Positions 8,601-17,837 are shown, counted from the first letter of the stretch. The stretch: 64,000 bases of DNA from Oscillospiraceae bacterium (GCA_009782215.1 WRKO01000007.1:1-64000); one strand, 5' to 3'. The notes: generated by a model from the sequence alone, not told the origin. Numbers and translations are program-made.

Positions 8601-9069
8601 TGCGGGGACTGGCGGGACGCGGTTCAGCCCGGATATGGTGATGACACGCGGGCAGTTTATGACGGTACTTCATAAGCTCGCAGGACGCCCCGAGCATAGC
8701 GACGGCGACGGCTTTGACGATGTAGCCGAGGACGCTTGGTACTATGACGCGGTGCTGTGGGGCTTTGAGACGGGCATCGTTGCGGGGATAGGCGGGAACT
8801 TGTTCGCGCCGGACGAGGAATTGTCGCGTGAGCAGATGGCTGTGATTTTGAGTAAGTACGCGGATTACGCGGGGCTTGAGCTGGAAGCGTTGCGCGAGCT
8901 GCCGGAGGAGCTGGAGTTCAGCGACTGGGCGGACGAGGATGGGTATATTACGGGCTTGGCCGGGGCCGGTTTGCTGACCGGCGGCGGGCTGGATTTGACG
9001 GAATCGGCGCCGCGGGCGGAGATCGCGCTGATGTTCATGGAGTTTGTGAAGCTGGTTTTGCTCGCTTGA
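5635..9069 (+). CDS. Large surface protein: InlB_B repeats, Ig-like (Big_2) domains, SLH anchor
   Basis: A 1144-residue secreted protein. It has a signal peptide (TLKKLTSWALALALVLSL), an N-terminal beta domain (to about 200), then InlB_B/Listeria-Bacteroides repeats (motifs FHGWLIANDF, TFAGWLGTGL, YNFLGYSHILPDGT, TTLYAQW). Three Big_2 Ig-like domains follow (about 440-715; NWISSDNTVATVNDN and SVSWSSSNTSVATVDEYGVV are the classic strands), then another InlB-type repeat. A pre-SLH beta domain (about 815-940) leads to three SLH repeats (about 950-1140; RFSPDMVMTRGQFMTVLHKLAG, LFAPDEELSREQMAVILSKYA). It probably binds the cell-wall polymer through SLH and displays an adhesive or substrate-binding stalk. 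Own promoter; GGAGG sets the start. Confidence 0.88.
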   Translation: MNTLKKLTSWALALALVLSLCTNLGGGFVQFAQVAFATIDDHQNSVFREILFTNTDSGLNFPVTYVSLLAVSVSANGRAMTTEREVGFVITRDSTNAYSVSYDDSMVSYIDPAYSATPMQTLSFVFSESPSDVAYQKGDGAFVSLAKWDGISPAPSLYYVEIQDTDLLTQQPAYFIGFAGFYGTDFPEGYDGITFKFSTDEGTFTVALTEQAIITHTVTFNLHYSVGLNPPETFDITVADGESLGNRFPDDPTRIGQTFHGWLIANDFPGAGSPFTEDTIVNGDIRVGAHWVPIPYAIDYDLAGGTVSSNPATYTIMSSAITLTNPTRAGFTFAGWLGTGLTAPTMDVTIPTGSTGDRTYLATWTVNTYTLTFDYGYDGIEETIENVSHGTQITLPTPTRPGYNFLGYSHILPDGTSGEGVSSPYSVRANTTLRAVWTAKPTTGITLNKSSTVINWNSSELLTVIFTPSDTLDRRINWISSDNTVATVNDNWRVTGHLEGTVTITAVLDSDGSIFDTLQVTVVEPGPSSRVEPEDIEIKEGNLDLDIGETEVLTTTVTPSNSTYQSVSWSSSNTSVATVDEYGVVTAVGKGTATITTAVNPAPYAHITDSITVTVTAPFVPVTMITGVNVNNMGRGGVRDLSIGATVHPASATNKAIEWEMADAGGTDATISSTGVLTTPSAGTVVVRATIANGAAESTPYTQNFTISVTASAAVITITFDPNFDQHHEGGTGTQSFTESQVIAGMILTRTDFPITARNGTATHTYAFLGYAMDAAAGAEVIDTFDTSGDTTLYAQWRSLSAAPPTTDTDEPFFGGVGTPEPEPPKEVYEFEAGTITLSEETLAELAELGGDVRVVLELVPMSELSGVQAAQVKGYETVVSIDVFVDGVKVDVPLTVSLPYTLKANEKAAGVNVWYLSDNGKLTNLNGVFDEETGLITFTITHQSYFVVGYDEALAAWDGRWTDVDGNEYFDAIAFIAWYLTELEETLFAGTGGTRFSPDMVMTRGQFMTVLHKLAGRPEHSDGDGFDDVAEDAWYYDAVLWGFETGIVAGIGGNLFAPDEELSREQMAVILSKYADYAGLELEALRELPEELEFSDWADEDGYITGLAGAGLLTGGGLDLTESAPRAEIALMFMEFVKLVLLA

Positions 9070-9101
9070 GCCATTGATAACATGAAATTTTGGAAAAAGA
9101 C

Positions 9102-9130
9102 TTGACATTATAGTAACAAAGCTGTAAAAT
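9102..9130 (+). promoter_or_regulatory. Sigma-A promoter for the GH9-GH13 operon
   Basis: Consensus -35 TTGACA (9102-9107), 17-nt spacer, -10 TAAAAT (9125-9130). Transcription should start near 9137, just ahead of the hairpin at 9158. Confidence 0.75.
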
Positions 9131-9157
9131 GGTATTGTAGGAGAATTACACACAGGG

Positions 9158-9184
9158 AACCGGGCTTTTCAGCCCGGTTTCTTT
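9158..9184 (+). promoter_or_regulatory. 5'-UTR hairpin (possible attenuator) before GH9 gene
   Basis: Perfect 9-bp stem AACCGGGCT/AGCCCGGTT with a TTTC loop, followed by TTCTTT. It lies after the promoter and just before the GGAGG ribosome site (9188-9192) of the cellulase gene. The weak T-tract makes it either a leaky attenuator or a stabilising leader structure. Confidence 0.5.
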
Positions 9185-9200
9185 GGCGGAGGCGATGTTT

Positions 9201-11309
9201 ATGAAAAACCGTAAACCCCTGCTTATTTGGATGGCTCCGGCGCTGGCGGCGCTTGGACTGACGCTGGCCGCCTGCGGCGGGGGCGGGACGGGGCCGGAAG
9301 AAACCGCGTCCCCCGAGCCGCCGGCGCAGACCGGCGCGGACACCGCAGAACCGGAGGTCAGTCCTTTGCCGCAGTTTGATTTGACGGAGTTTATTGTCAT
9401 CGACCAGTTCGGGTACCGCCCCGGCGCGCGGAAAACGGCGGTCATCCGCAGCCCGAAGGACGGCCCGGACGCGCATCTTTCGTTCGCGCCCGGAAGCGTT
9501 TACCGTGTCGTCAGCGAGGACGCGGGGGCGGCGGTCTATGAAGGCGCGCCCGAACACAAATTTGACCTCGACCCGGCCTCGGGCGACGAAATATGGTGGT
9601 TTGACTTCTCGGCGGTCAGCGAGCCGGGGCGGTACTACATCCTTGACGCTGAAAACGGCGTGCGCTCCTTCGCGTTTACCGTAGCCGAGGACGTTTACAA
9701 CGACGTGCTGAGGCACGCCGTCCGTATGTTTTTCTATCAGCGGGCCGGATTCGCGAAAGAGGCCGAGTTTGCCGGCGAGGGCTGGGCGGACGGGGCAAGC
9801 CATTTACAGGACGGCCGGGCGCGGTATTTTTACGACCGAGACAACCCCGACACGGAGCGGGATTTGAGCGGCGGATGGTATGACGCGGGCGACTACAACA
9901 AATATACGTCATGGACGGCACGGTATGTTGAGGAAATGCTGGAAAGCTACCGGGAAACCCCCGGCGTTTTCACCGACGGCACCAACATCCCCGAATCGGG
10001 CAACGGCGTCCCGGATATCATCGACGAAGCCCGCTGGGGGATGGATTACCTGCTGAAGCTGCAAAACGACGGCTCGTATAGGCCGACCGTGCTGCCCAAC
10101 GGCTACCCGGACGATATCGTCTCCTACGACGGCTCCCTGCTCAGCGTGGTGACGCTGTCAAACCGCAACGACGCCAACGGGCACGCCTCGCCGCCCTCAA
10201 CGGCGGCGGGCATGACGCTGTACGGCCCGCCGAACACGACCTCGGCCTACGCGGCGGCGCGGGCGTTCGCCCTCGGCGCGGTCATGTTTGCCGAATGGGA
10301 CGCGGAATACGCGGAGCGGCTAAGGGACGCCGCCGTCAGGGCGTGGAGCTGGGCTGAGGCCAACCCTGACGTGATGTTCCACAACAACAACGCCGCCAAC
10401 CGCTCGCAGGGGCTGGCGGCGGGCGATCAGGAAATCGGCGGCAACTCCACCGGCGCGCGTTCGGAAAACCGCATGAAAGCCGCGCTTTATCTGTTTGAAA
10501 TGACCGGGAATGCCGAGTATTTGTCGTTGTTTGAGGACAACTACAGGGGCTTCCCTCTGTTCAACTGGTGGTTCATGGATCATTACCGCACAAGCCAGCA
10601 CACGATGTATTTTCAGTACATCAACCTTTCAGACGCCGACCCCGCCATTGCCGGCGCGGTGAGGGAGCAGTTTCTGCTCGCGTTCAACCGCGAGGATTCG
10701 CATTACGCGCCGATGCTCGGAACGGACGGCTACCGCGCCTTCCTCGACGACTACCCGTGGGGCTCGAACCGGGCGAAATCGGAGATGGGGCTGACGTTTT
10801 ACCAATGGGCGGCCAATGGCATGGAGCCGGATAAATCGCCCGAATTTCTGGCCGCGGCGGAGGATTATCTGCACTATATCCACGGCGTGAATCCCTTCAA
10901 CTGGGTCTACCTGACCAACATGAACGGCTACGGCGCGTCCAAAAGCCTGACGTCCATCTATCACGACTGGTTCTCGCCGAACACCCCGTGGGATATCGCG
11001 GGCGTTTCCGAGGTTGGCCCGGCGCCGGGGTATCTGCCGGGAGGGCCGAACCAAGGCTACAATGTTCAGAGCGGCTTCCCGGACAGCTTGGGCGGGTACA
11101 CCCCCACCGCCGAGGAGCTTGAGCTGGGGACGGATATCCAAGACAATCTGGTCGGCTCGCCGCCCGCGAAGATGTACATCGACATCAACCATAGCTGGCC
11201 CATCAACACTTGGGAGATTACCGAGCCGAGCAACGGCTACCAAATGGCCTACATACGGCTGCTCTCGAAGTTTGCTAAGCCCTTGAACGCGGGAGGGTTG
11301 GCGCCATGA
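9201..11309 (+). CDS. GH9 cellulase/endoglucanase lipoprotein
   Basis: A secreted glycoside hydrolase family 9 enzyme of 702 residues that cleaves beta-1,4-glucans by inversion. A lipoprotein signal ends in LAAC; a Pro/Glu-rich linker follows; residues about 60-155 are the CelD_N Ig-like domain (FIVIDQFGYRPGARKTAVI). The (alpha/alpha)6 catalytic domain starts near 170. GGWYDAGDYNKY supplies the Asp pair (Asp228, Asp231) that activates water; WEITEPSNGYQMAY near the end supplies the likely acid Glu672, where family members usually have NEV. The start at 9201 gives 8-nt spacing from GGAGG; ATG 9195 is too close. It overlaps the amylase gene by 4 nt (ATGA). The substrate could be mixed-linkage glucan or xyloglucan rather than cellulose. 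Confidence 0.9.
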   Translation: MKNRKPLLIWMAPALAALGLTLAACGGGGTGPEETASPEPPAQTGADTAEPEVSPLPQFDLTEFIVIDQFGYRPGARKTAVIRSPKDGPDAHLSFAPGSVYRVVSEDAGAAVYEGAPEHKFDLDPASGDEIWWFDFSAVSEPGRYYILDAENGVRSFAFTVAEDVYNDVLRHAVRMFFYQRAGFAKEAEFAGEGWADGASHLQDGRARYFYDRDNPDTERDLSGGWYDAGDYNKYTSWTARYVEEMLESYRETPGVFTDGTNIPESGNGVPDIIDEARWGMDYLLKLQNDGSYRPTVLPNGYPDDIVSYDGSLLSVVTLSNRNDANGHASPPSTAAGMTLYGPPNTTSAYAAARAFALGAVMFAEWDAEYAERLRDAAVRAWSWAEANPDVMFHNNNAANRSQGLAAGDQEIGGNSTGARSENRMKAALYLFEMTGNAEYLSLFEDNYRGFPLFNWWFMDHYRTSQHTMYFQYINLSDADPAIAGAVREQFLLAFNREDSHYAPMLGTDGYRAFLDDYPWGSNRAKSEMGLTFYQWAANGMEPDKSPEFLAAAEDYLHYIHGVNPFNWVYLTNMNGYGASKSLTSIYHDWFSPNTPWDIAGVSEVGPAPGYLPGGPNQGYNVQSGFPDSLGGYTPTAEELELGTDIQDNLVGSPPAKMYIDINHSWPINTWEITEPSNGYQMAYIRLLSKFAKPLNAGGLAP

Positions 11310-12826
11310 AAAAGCTCATCGGATACGCCGCCATCCTGCTGGCCCTGCTCTTTTTGTCCGGGTGCGCGCCCTCCCGGACTGAGATTCCGCCAAACACCTC
11401 CTCGCGGCGGGATTTTTATGAGATTTTCGTCGGCTCCTTCTGCGACAGCGACGGGGACGGGCTGGGCGACCTGCAAGGGCTGATTTCCAAGCTGGATTAC
11501 TTAAACAACCCCCGGGGGCGGGACACGCTCGGCGTCAGCGGCATATGGCTGATGCCCATCAACCCGTCGCCCACCTACCATAAGTATGACGTGACCGATT
11601 ACTACGCCGTTGACCCCGGCTACGGGACGATGGAGGACTTTGAGCGGTTAATCGCCGAAGCCCGCGAGCGCGGCATCGACGTCATCATCGACTTGGTCAT
11701 CAACCACACGTCCTCCAAGCACCCTTGGTTTTTAGCGGCCCTTGAGGAGTTGAGAAGCGGGAGCGAGCCGCGCTATCAGCTATATTACAACTTCACCGAC
11801 GAGCGGGTCGGCGCGGACTACTATCCGGCGCCGGGCGGGAAGTTTTACGAAGCGCATTTTTGGAACGAAATGCCCGACCTCAACATGGACAACGAGGCGC
11901 TGCGCGGGGAGATTCTGAACATCGCGCGGTTTTGGCTGGAGAAGGGCGTGGCCGGGTTCCGGCTGGACGCGGCTAGGCATGTCTACAACAGTCAGGCCCG
12001 AAACCTTGAGTTTTGGACGTGGTTTGTTGACGCGTGCAGGGACATCAAGGAGGATATCTTCCTTGTGGGAGAGGTGTGGAGCGGAGAGAGCGAAATCCTG
12101 CCCTTTTACGAAACGGGCCTCGCCGTCTTTAATTTCCCCTTCGCCGGGCATGACGGAACCATCAACCGCAGCCTGAACAGCGGGAACGGCGGCAGGCTGG
12201 CCTCGGAACTCGAGCGCTGGGATCGCGAGATACGTCTGCGGAACCCGGACGGCATTAACTGCCTCTTTCTCAGCAACCACGATACCGGGCGCAGCGCCGG
12301 GTTTATCCCCGACCCCAACCGGCGGAAGCTCGCGGCGGCCGTCTATCTGCTCGTTCCGGGCAGCCCGTTTATCTATTACGGCGAGGAAATCGGGATGACC
12401 GGCTCCGGCATTGACGAAAATAAGCGCACCGCCATGCTCTGGTCGGCGTCCGACCCCACGGGCATCCCCCGCAACCCCGCCGGCGCCGAACAGGTGCGGG
12501 CGCCCGCGCAAGGCGTCGCGGAACAGCTCGCCGACCGGAACAGCCTGCTTAATTACTACCGCGCCGTGCTGGCGCTGAAAGCGCGGCACCCCAGCCTTTA
12601 TGACGGCGAGGTGGTCAAAATCGACTTGGAAAACCAAGGGCTCTGCGCCTTCCGCGCCGGGGACGCCATCGTCGTTCACAACCTCACCGGCGAAAGCGCG
12701 GCCGTGGCGCTCGGCGACCTCGGCGGCGTGGCGCTCGGCGGCTCCGTCAGCCCCACCGGCGCGTCCGTATCGGTCAAAAACGGCGTCCTGACCCTCCCCC
12801 CCTACGCCTCCGCAATCCTGACATAA
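11306..12826 (+). CDS. GH13 alpha-amylase-family lipoprotein
   Basis: An extracellular, membrane-anchored alpha-glucan hydrolase of 506 residues. It has a signal peptide with lipobox LSGC, then the GH13 (beta/alpha)8 barrel. Conserved regions: DLVINHTS (region I), GFRLDAARH with nucleophile Asp221, FLVGEVW with acid Glu256, FLSNHDTGR with Asp326. DGLGDLQGLISKLDYL near residue 50 carries a Ca2+-site-like DSDGDGLGD. A short C-terminal beta domain ends the protein. It is coupled to the GH9 gene by an ATGA overlap. Starch or maltodextrin is the likely substrate, but oligo-1,6-glucosidase activity cannot be excluded. Confidence 0.92.
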   Translation: MKKLIGYAAILLALLFLSGCAPSRTEIPPNTSSRRDFYEIFVGSFCDSDGDGLGDLQGLISKLDYLNNPRGRDTLGVSGIWLMPINPSPTYHKYDVTDYYAVDPGYGTMEDFERLIAEARERGIDVIIDLVINHTSSKHPWFLAALEELRSGSEPRYQLYYNFTDERVGADYYPAPGGKFYEAHFWNEMPDLNMDNEALRGEILNIARFWLEKGVAGFRLDAARHVYNSQARNLEFWTWFVDACRDIKEDIFLVGEVWSGESEILPFYETGLAVFNFPFAGHDGTINRSLNSGNGGRLASELERWDREIRLRNPDGINCLFLSNHDTGRSAGFIPDPNRRKLAAAVYLLVPGSPFIYYGEEIGMTGSGIDENKRTAMLWSASDPTGIPRNPAGAEQVRAPAQGVAEQLADRNSLLNYYRAVLALKARHPSLYDGEVVKIDLENQGLCAFRAGDAIVVHNLTGESAAVALGDLGGVALGGSVSPTGASVSVKNGVLTLPPYASAILT

Positions 12827-12870
12827 TCCGGCCCGCCCTCCAGCCTTTGCCGCGTTTTAGCGCAAAAGCG

Positions 12871-12899
12871 TTGCTTTTACCGCGGGGATGTGGTATACT
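12871..12899 (+). promoter_or_regulatory. Promoter for the giant hybrid kinase gene
   Basis: -35 TTGCTT (12871-12876), 17-nt spacer, -10 TATACT (12894-12899) with upstream TGTGG (extended -10). The same TGTGGTATAMT string occurs before the genes at 5635 and 57435. Confidence 0.65.
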
Positions 12900-12993
12900 A
12901 CTGTTTAGTCTTTCGACGATTGGGAAGAGACATTTTGCGGGTTTGTTGTGAAAGGGGTTGAGCGGTATTTCCAGCGGAAGTGGCGAGAACGGG

Positions 12994-15900
12994 ATGAATC
13001 CGGTTGGGCGCGAGGGGCTTCTGGGCGAATTGAAGCGCTTTGTCAGCGCCGCGGAAACCGGCGATTTTAATTTCACCCTCAACACGGAGCATTTGCCGAG
13101 TGAGGACGCGGAAATTGCCCTTTTGCTGAAAAAGGGAATCCAGCATTACCGGGCGATTCTTGAGGAGGACATCGCGCAAAGCAAAAGCGTGAACACGGCT
13201 TTGGGTGTTGCGCGGTGGAGCGTTGACCTTGTCACGGAGATTATGAGCTTCGACGGAAACAAAGAGAACCACTGGACATGGTCGCAGGAATTCCGGCATA
13301 TACTGGGCTTTACCGACGAGACCGACTTCCCCAACAGGGTCGAGTCCTTTGAGGCCCGTTTGCATCCCGACGACATCGAAAAGGCTTTTGCCGCCTTTAA
13401 GGCGCATTGTGACGACTACACGGGCAAAACGCCCTATGATATCGAATACCGTCTTCTGCACAAGGACGGCCAATACCGTTATTTTGACGGTTTCGGAGTG
13501 GCGCAGAGGAACAGCGACGGCGTTCCGTTCCGCGTCACCGGCGCGGTGAGGGATATCACCGATAAAAAATTGGCGGAGCGCCGGGTTGATGAGCTGAACA
13601 AAAACATGGCGTTCATCCTCGATTCGCTGCCCGCCGGGGTCAGAATCGTCAGCTTGGACGACAATCAGTTGGTATACGCGAACAAGGCTTCTATGGATAT
13701 ATTCGGCTGCGAGGACTTTGAAAGAGACGTGGCCGGGCGAAGCGCGTTTGATTTTATGCCGGAGGTTCAGCCAAACGGGAGAAAAACCGTTGATATGGCG
13801 AATGAGTTTTTCTCGGCCGAACAGGTTACTATGGATTTTGAGTGCTTTACGCTGCACGGCAAACCGTTTACGGCCCGCATCACGTCCTGCATTGTCAATT
13901 ATAAAGAAAAGGCGGCTTCCCTTGCCATCATTGAGGACATCACCACCAGAAAGAAAATGGAGGGCCAGCTTTCAGACAGCGACCTGCGCCTCAATTTGCT
14001 GGTCAAGAGCCTTGACGTCGCCATGTGGGATATGACCATCAACGCCGACAGCCCGATTGCCGGCAGCAATGAATTTTGGTGGTCGCAGGAGTTCCGGCAT
14101 ATGCTGGGCTTTTCTGATGAGAGCGACTTCCCCAACGTGCTTTCAAGCTGGAGTGACCGGCTCCACCCCGAGGATAAGGAGCGGATTCTGAACCAGCTCG
14201 CCGCGCATCTGAACGACTATACCGGCAAGACGCCGCTGGATTTTGAATACCGCCTTATGCTGAAAAACGGGGACTACCGATATTTCCACGCTTTCGGCGA
14301 AACGCTGCGCGACAGCGCGGGCGTCCCCATCCGGGTCGCGGGCGCGCTGAAGGACGTCCACGAGCAGAAAACCATGCAGAAGGCGCTGAAGCGCCGCGAG
14401 GAATTGCTTGAAACGCTGAATACGGTGTCCGTCGCCTTCCTCTCGCAGCGGGATAAGGTGTTCGGAACCCTCATGTCGCAGGAAATCGGGGTCATCGCGG
14501 ACATGATGGGCTTGGACAGGCTGTCTGTATGGCGGAACACCGCGAAGCCGGACGGCTTGCACGCGTCTATGATTTATCGCTGGGACAGGGACTCGGGCGG
14601 CGTGACGGAGCCGACGGAAACCTTATCGGACGTCAGCTACGACGATCTCGCGCCCAACTGGAAGACGCTTTTCGAGAAGGGGGCCACGATTAACGGCCCG
14701 GCGAGGCTGATGGAGGAGCGCGAGGCGGCTTCGCTGAAAGCCTTTGGCGTTGTGTCCGCATTTGCCGCGCCGGTATTCATCAACCATGCTTTGTGGGGCT
14801 TCGTGCTGTTTGAAGACCGCGTCAATGAACGCCGGTTTGACAGTGAGAGCGCTGAAATCATGCTTTCGGCGGCGTTTCTGTTTGTCAACGCCGTCATCCG
14901 CGACGAAAAGGAAAGCGAAATCCTTGAGGCGAATCAGGCGCTTGACCAGCAGAACGATTTGCTCTACGCGGTAAACCGGGCGGCAAGCGCGCTTCTCACG
15001 GCGGACGCCGGCGAAACCTTCCGGGCTTTGCTGATGGAAGGCATGGAAATCATCGGCCGCAGCGTGGACGCGGACTGCGTTGAGATTTGGAAAAACGAGA
15101 TGGTGGACGGGGAGCTTCACGCGGTCAACATCCATTACTGGTTCAGCGACAGGGTTTCGCATCTGGAGCCTGCCGCCTCCGCCGCTCAAAGCTTCCCCTA
15201 CAGCGATACGCATGACTGGGAAAACAGGCTGGCGCGGGGGGAATGTATCCAAGGCTCCCTTCAAAGCCTTTTGCCGGAGGACCAACCTTTTGTGGAGTCC
15301 TTCGGCATCAAGAGCCTGCTGGTTATCCCGATGTTCATGGGCTCCGAATTATGGGGTATGTGCTGTATCGACGATTACACCAAAAGCCGCGAGTTTTCGG
15401 AGGACGAGGTCAGCATCCTGCGCTCTATGGGCAATATGATGGCAAGCACCATCGTCCGGCAGAATTTGACCTCGGAGATTCGCAAGGCGAACCACCTCAC
15501 GAAGATATTGCTGGACGAGTCGCCCCTGTGCTGCCAGCTTTGGGACAGCTCCCTCAAAAAGATAGACTGCAACGAGGCCGCCGTCAAGCTGTTCGGGTTT
15601 AAGGACAAGCAGGACTATCTGGAAAACTATGCCCTTTTGTATCCCGAATACCAGCCCGACGGGCAGCCCACCGCCGAAAAGGCCTATAACAGCGTTAAAA
15701 AAGCCTTCGACGAGGGCAGCTTTACGCTGGACTGGACGTATAAGCTGCCCGACGGCACGATGATGCCCACGGAAATTACCCTTATCCGGGTCGAATATGA
15801 GGACGGGCACGGCGTGGCGGGATACACGCGGGATTTGCGCGAGCAAAAAAGGATGATGGATGAAATTGAGCAGCGGGCCAATGAAATCGCCATTCACAAG

Positions 15901-17799
15901 AACACGCTCCAAACCATGATTAACTCGATGCCCGACTTTGTGTTCGGCAAGGATTTGAATTGCAACTACACGCTGCTCAATCTTTCCGCCGCGACGTATT
16001 TGAATGTTGAGATTGACAGCATTATCGGGAAAAACGATATCGAAGGGCTGGGATTCCCCGCCGAGGTGGCCGAAGAGCTGCTGCAGCAGGACAAGAAAAT
16101 TTTCAGCGGAGAGCCTAAGTTTATCGCCGAGCATTGGATACCGGCCCACGACGGCTCGCTCCGGTATTTTGAAACAACCAAGGCTCCGATTACGCAGGAC
16201 GGCGCCATCATCGGGCTTGTCGGCGTGTCCCGCGACATCACCGAGAAAACGCAGATGAAAAAAGAATTGGAGACGGCGCTGGAGCAGGCGACCGCCGCAA
16301 GCAAGGCCAAGGGCGAGTTTCTGGCCAAAATGAGCCATGAGATCCGCACGCCGATGAACGCGATTATCGGCATGACGGAGCTTGCCCTGCGGGAGGACAA
16401 CATCAACGTCATCCACGAGCACTCCCTCTCCGTGAAGCAGGCCGGCTCTACCCTGCTGTCCATCATCAACGACATCTTGGATTTCTCTAAAATCGAGCAG
16501 GGCAAGCTGGAGATTGTGTCGGCCAAATACAATGTTTCCTCTTTAATCAACGACGTGATCAGCATCACCCGCATGAAGGTCATCCATTCCCAGTTGCGCT
16601 TCACGGTAAACATTGACTGCAACATCCCGTACGAGCTGATTGGCGACGAGGTGAAAATCCGGCAGGCGCTGATTAACGTGCTGTGGAACGCCGTCAAATA
16701 CACCGATTCGGGCTTTGTGTCCCTCTCGGTCAGCGGCGAAATCACCGACGGGGACACCGTTGAGCTTGTGATGAAGGTCGCCGACAGCGGGCGGGGCATC
16801 AAGCAGGAGGATATCGGCAACCTATTCGGCGATTTTGTGCAGTTTGAGTCCGAATTGAGCCGGAACACCGAAGGCGTCGGGCTGGGGCTTGCCATTACGA
16901 AAAGCCTTGTCAGCGCGATGGGCGGCCGGATTGACGTTGAGTCCGAATACGGGAAGGGCAGCCTGTTTACCCTCACACTGCCGCAGAAATTCCATGTGCG
17001 CGCGGCGATGGCGGCGATTGAGGAACCCGGGAAAAAAGTCCTTCTCTATGAACAGAACAAGACGTACGCCGATTCTGTTTTCCAGACGCTCGGCAACCTC
17101 GGCGTTCACTGCGACCGCGCCGAGAACGATAACGAGCTGTATGAAAAGCTGGCGGCGCAATCCTATGGCTTTGTCTTCATTTCGGCCACGCTGTACGGCA
17201 ACAACGAATATGTCCTCACCACCTTCGGCAAGGACGCCAAGGTTGTTTTGCTCGCCAAGTTCGGCGGCACCATTTCGTCAGTCGGGCTGAAGGTTCTTGA
17301 AATGCCGGCGTACTGTGTGTCTGTGGCCAATGTGCTGAACAACGTCTCCGGCGGCGCCTCTAGTGACGGGAACGGGGCCTTGGTGGAGTTCTCCGCGCCG
17401 GACGCCAAGGTTCTCGTCGTGGACGACATCAACACAAACCTTGTTGTGGCCAACGGCTTGCTCCGGCCTTACAATATGCGCGTCGATCTGTGCCGGAGCG
17501 GCATGGACGCGCTTGAGGCCATCAAAGCGAGACGGTATGACTTGGTGTTTATGGATCACAAGATGCCCAGAATGGACGGTGTGGAAACCAAAGACCGCAT
17601 CCGGGCAATGGGCGACGGGGATTCGTATTACAAAACCGTGCCGATTGTGGCGCTGACGGCGAACGCGGTGAATGACGCGAAGAAGATGTTCCTTGAAAAC
17701 GGCTTTGACGATTTTTTGGCAAAGCCCATCGACACCGTCGAGCTGAACGCAATCCTGAAAAAATGGATTCCCAAGCACAAGCGGGAACGTCTGGACTGA
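12994..17799 (+). CDS. Multi-PAS/GAF hybrid sensor histidine kinase
   Basis: A very large soluble kinase (about 1600 residues) with no membrane segment. Order: PAS_3-type PAS (WSQEFRHILGF, RLHPDD), second PAS, a near-duplicate third PAS (WSQEFRHMLGF, RLHPED), two GAF domains, two further PAS domains, HisKA (KMSHEIRTPMN, the His codon at 16336), HATPase_c (NVLWNAVKYTDSG, DSGRGI, GVGLGLAI), a degenerate receiver (about 17030-17330) without the acidic pocket, and an intact receiver (VLVVDD; phospho-Asp codon at 17554 in VFMDHKMP; LAKPI). It probably integrates several cytoplasmic signals. The start is uncertain: TTG 12958 abuts AAAGGGG, so ATG 12994 is used. It follows the glycosidase operon on its own promoter. 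The output partner is not evident. Confidence 0.9.
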   Translation: MNPVGREGLLGELKRFVSAAETGDFNFTLNTEHLPSEDAEIALLLKKGIQHYRAILEEDIAQSKSVNTALGVARWSVDLVTEIMSFDGNKENHWTWSQEFRHILGFTDETDFPNRVESFEARLHPDDIEKAFAAFKAHCDDYTGKTPYDIEYRLLHKDGQYRYFDGFGVAQRNSDGVPFRVTGAVRDITDKKLAERRVDELNKNMAFILDSLPAGVRIVSLDDNQLVYANKASMDIFGCEDFERDVAGRSAFDFMPEVQPNGRKTVDMANEFFSAEQVTMDFECFTLHGKPFTARITSCIVNYKEKAASLAIIEDITTRKKMEGQLSDSDLRLNLLVKSLDVAMWDMTINADSPIAGSNEFWWSQEFRHMLGFSDESDFPNVLSSWSDRLHPEDKERILNQLAAHLNDYTGKTPLDFEYRLMLKNGDYRYFHAFGETLRDSAGVPIRVAGALKDVHEQKTMQKALKRREELLETLNTVSVAFLSQRDKVFGTLMSQEIGVIADMMGLDRLSVWRNTAKPDGLHASMIYRWDRDSGGVTEPTETLSDVSYDDLAPNWKTLFEKGATINGPARLMEEREAASLKAFGVVSAFAAPVFINHALWGFVLFEDRVNERRFDSESAEIMLSAAFLFVNAVIRDEKESEILEANQALDQQNDLLYAVNRAASALLTADAGETFRALLMEGMEIIGRSVDADCVEIWKNEMVDGELHAVNIHYWFSDRVSHLEPAASAAQSFPYSDTHDWENRLARGECIQGSLQSLLPEDQPFVESFGIKSLLVIPMFMGSELWGMCCIDDYTKSREFSEDEVSILRSMGNMMASTIVRQNLTSEIRKANHLTKILLDESPLCCQLWDSSLKKIDCNEAAVKLFGFKDKQDYLENYALLYPEYQPDGQPTAEKAYNSVKKAFDEGSFTLDWTYKLPDGTMMPTEITLIRVEYEDGHGVAGYTRDLREQKRMMDEIEQRANEIAIHKNTLQTMINSMPDFVFGKDLNCNYTLLNLSAATYLNVEIDSIIGKNDIEGLGFPAEVAEELLQQDKKIFSGEPKFIAEHWIPAHDGSLRYFETTKAPITQDGAIIGLVGVSRDITEKTQMKKELETALEQATAASKAKGEFLAKMSHEIRTPMNAIIGMTELALREDNINVIHEHSLSVKQAGSTLLSIINDILDFSKIEQGKLEIVSAKYNVSSLINDVISITRMKVIHSQLRFTVNIDCNIPYELIGDEVKIRQALINVLWNAVKYTDSGFVSLSVSGEITDGDTVELVMKVADSGRGIKQEDIGNLFGDFVQFESELSRNTEGVGLGLAITKSLVSAMGGRIDVESEYGKGSLFTLTLPQKFHVRAAMAAIEEPGKKVLLYEQNKTYADSVFQTLGNLGVHCDRAENDNELYEKLAAQSYGFVFISATLYGNNEYVLTTFGKDAKVVLLAKFGGTISSVGLKVLEMPAYCVSVANVLNNVSGGASSDGNGALVEFSAPDAKVLVVDDINTNLVVANGLLRPYNMRVDLCRSGMDALEAIKARRYDLVFMDHKMPRMDGVETKDRIRAMGDGDSYYKTVPIVALTANAVNDAKKMFLENGFDDFLAKPIDTVELNAILKKWIPKHKRERLD

Positions 17800-17837
17800 C
17801 ACGGATTGCGTGAAAAAATGAGCATCAAAAGAAAATG

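Noticed and set aside
12898..13857. Minus-strand frame of 319 codons overlapping the start of the hybrid kinase
   Set aside because: It runs antisense through PAS domains and through the kinase promoter; no coding signature.
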